Positions 6,162 through 6,798 of a stretch of DNA of 6,798 nucleotides are shown piece after piece. The notes below the pieces were generated by a model. The model worked only from the letters and a program-made list of their open reading frames with translations. It ran no database searches and was not told where the DNA came from. Within the stretch, counting starts at the first letter, position 1. Every line of letters begins with the position of its first letter. This DNA comes from Neisseriaceae bacterium (GTDB lineage Bacteria > Pseudomonadota > Gammaproteobacteria > Burkholderiales > UBA11063), in NCBI GenBank assembly GCA_947441745.1, contig CANEUJ010000092.1, forward strand, positions 1 through 6,798. The letters are read 5' to 3'. Position numbers and translations under genes: made by a program.

Positions 6162-6798
6162 ATGGTATTCATTTTTTTATATAATGTTGTTTATATCAAA
6201 ACAGATTTTAAAAACATACGAAATTTGTCTAAATCAAAATTGATTTTAATTGGCACTCCATACTGTTTCAAATATTTAACTTCAGTAAATCGAGGTTGTT
6301 TTGATCATATTCATCAAATATCAAGAGATTTTCAAAATGTTGATCATAGCGAAGTTGATGCTATCATTAAATTATATGTTGATTTTTATGGTTCTGAGAA
6401 TATCAGAATATTAAGTAATGAAGATAGTATACACCTTGTATGTGCTGATCTTAGAGAAAAGTATCAAATACCTGGGTATAGGAAGGAACAGCTATTGCCT
6501 TATGTAGATAAAGTAATTTCTAAAAATAAACTTAATAATGTAGTTAGGATACCTAAGTTTACCAAATTTAATAAGATTGAATACGCTGCTAACAAATTTA
6601 CATACCTAAATATGCTGGTTGAGCAACTTGGTGGGTTTCCATTATTTGTAAAGCCTGTTGATTTGGTAAGTAGTGTAGAAACTCATACAATAAATGACCG
6701 AAATGAACTTTCTAATATTGCTGAAAGAATTCTTTTCCATGATTATGAGTTTGAAGTTGATGAATTTATTAATGGAGATCTCTTTCATTGTGATGCGA
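6162..6798 (+). CDS. ATP-grasp ligase-like protein (5' part, runs off the window)
   Basis: The frame is open from ATG 6162 to the window end (212 codons plus one base). I recognise an ATP-grasp fold of the carboxylate-amine ligase type. Residues 1-125 look like the pre-ATP-grasp alpha/beta domain, including IRILSNEDSIHLVCADLREKY (82-101 and on) and a GYRKEQLLPYVDK stretch (105-117) resembling the family's link to the central domain. IPKF (130-133) leads into the ATP-binding part. GGFPLFVKP (157-165) carries the nucleotide-contacting lysine (Lys164), followed by VDLVSSVETHTI where other members have a flexible serine/glycine loop. YEFEVDEFINGDLFHCD (195-211) is the strand ending in the acidic residues of the ATP site. 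The metal-binding end of the domain lies beyond the window. Such enzymes join a carboxylate to an amine through an acyl-phosphate, but nothing here shows the substrate. The gene stands 145 bases after hrpA with its own candidate promoter. Confidence 0.8.
   Translation, partial: MVFIFLYNVVYIKTDFKNIRNLSKSKLILIGTPYCFKYLTSVNRGCFDHIHQISRDFQNVDHSEVDAIIKLYVDFYGSENIRILSNEDSIHLVCADLREKYQIPGYRKEQLLPYVDKVISKNKLNNVVRIPKFTKFNKIEYAANKFTYLNMLVEQLGGFPLFVKPVDLVSSVETHTINDRNELSNIAERILFHDYEFEVDEFINGDLFHCDA

Overview
The window is AT-rich chromosomal DNA, roughly one third G+C by eye. It has short intergenic gaps and ordinary housekeeping-type genes, all on the + strand. Full-length HrpA-type DEAH helicases are mainly proteobacterial, and the permease belongs to a zinc/manganese ABC group I associate with gamma- and betaproteobacteria. 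I infer a low-GC gammaproteobacterium, possibly Francisella-like or Legionellales-like. That placement is tentative because there is no rRNA or other marker here.

Layout. Positions 1-170 hold the end of an unrecognised upstream reading frame and a promoter-like region. Positions 171-860 and 847-1644 encode the ATPase and permease of a Zn/Mn-type ABC importer, with overlapping genes. After a 30-base gap, 1675-2190 encodes a small exported methionine sulfoxide reductase B. Most of the rest (about 2357-6016) is one large gene for the DEAH-box RNA helicase HrpA. After a 145-base gap, an ATP-grasp ligase-like gene starts at 6162 and runs off the window.

How the genes fit together. The ABC pair and msrB look like one transcription unit: there is a 14-base overlap, then a 30-base gap with no terminator. 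Metal uptake and periplasmic protein repair would then be expressed together, which fits a role under oxidative or metal-limitation stress (inference). No substrate-binding protein for the transporter lies in the window. hrpA appears to have its own extended -10 promoter. The ATP-grasp gene also has a candidate promoter of its own.

Most notable points. (1) hrpA has no ATG, GTG or TTG codon where its conserved N-terminus begins; only ATA or ATT codons are available in frame there. (2) The MsrB has a signal peptide, one cysteine in total, and none of the zinc-binding or resolving cysteines. (3) The ATP-grasp protein is cut by the window edge and its substrate is unknown. I see no CRISPR array, mobile element, tRNA or rRNA, and no clear sign of a novel defence-type system.
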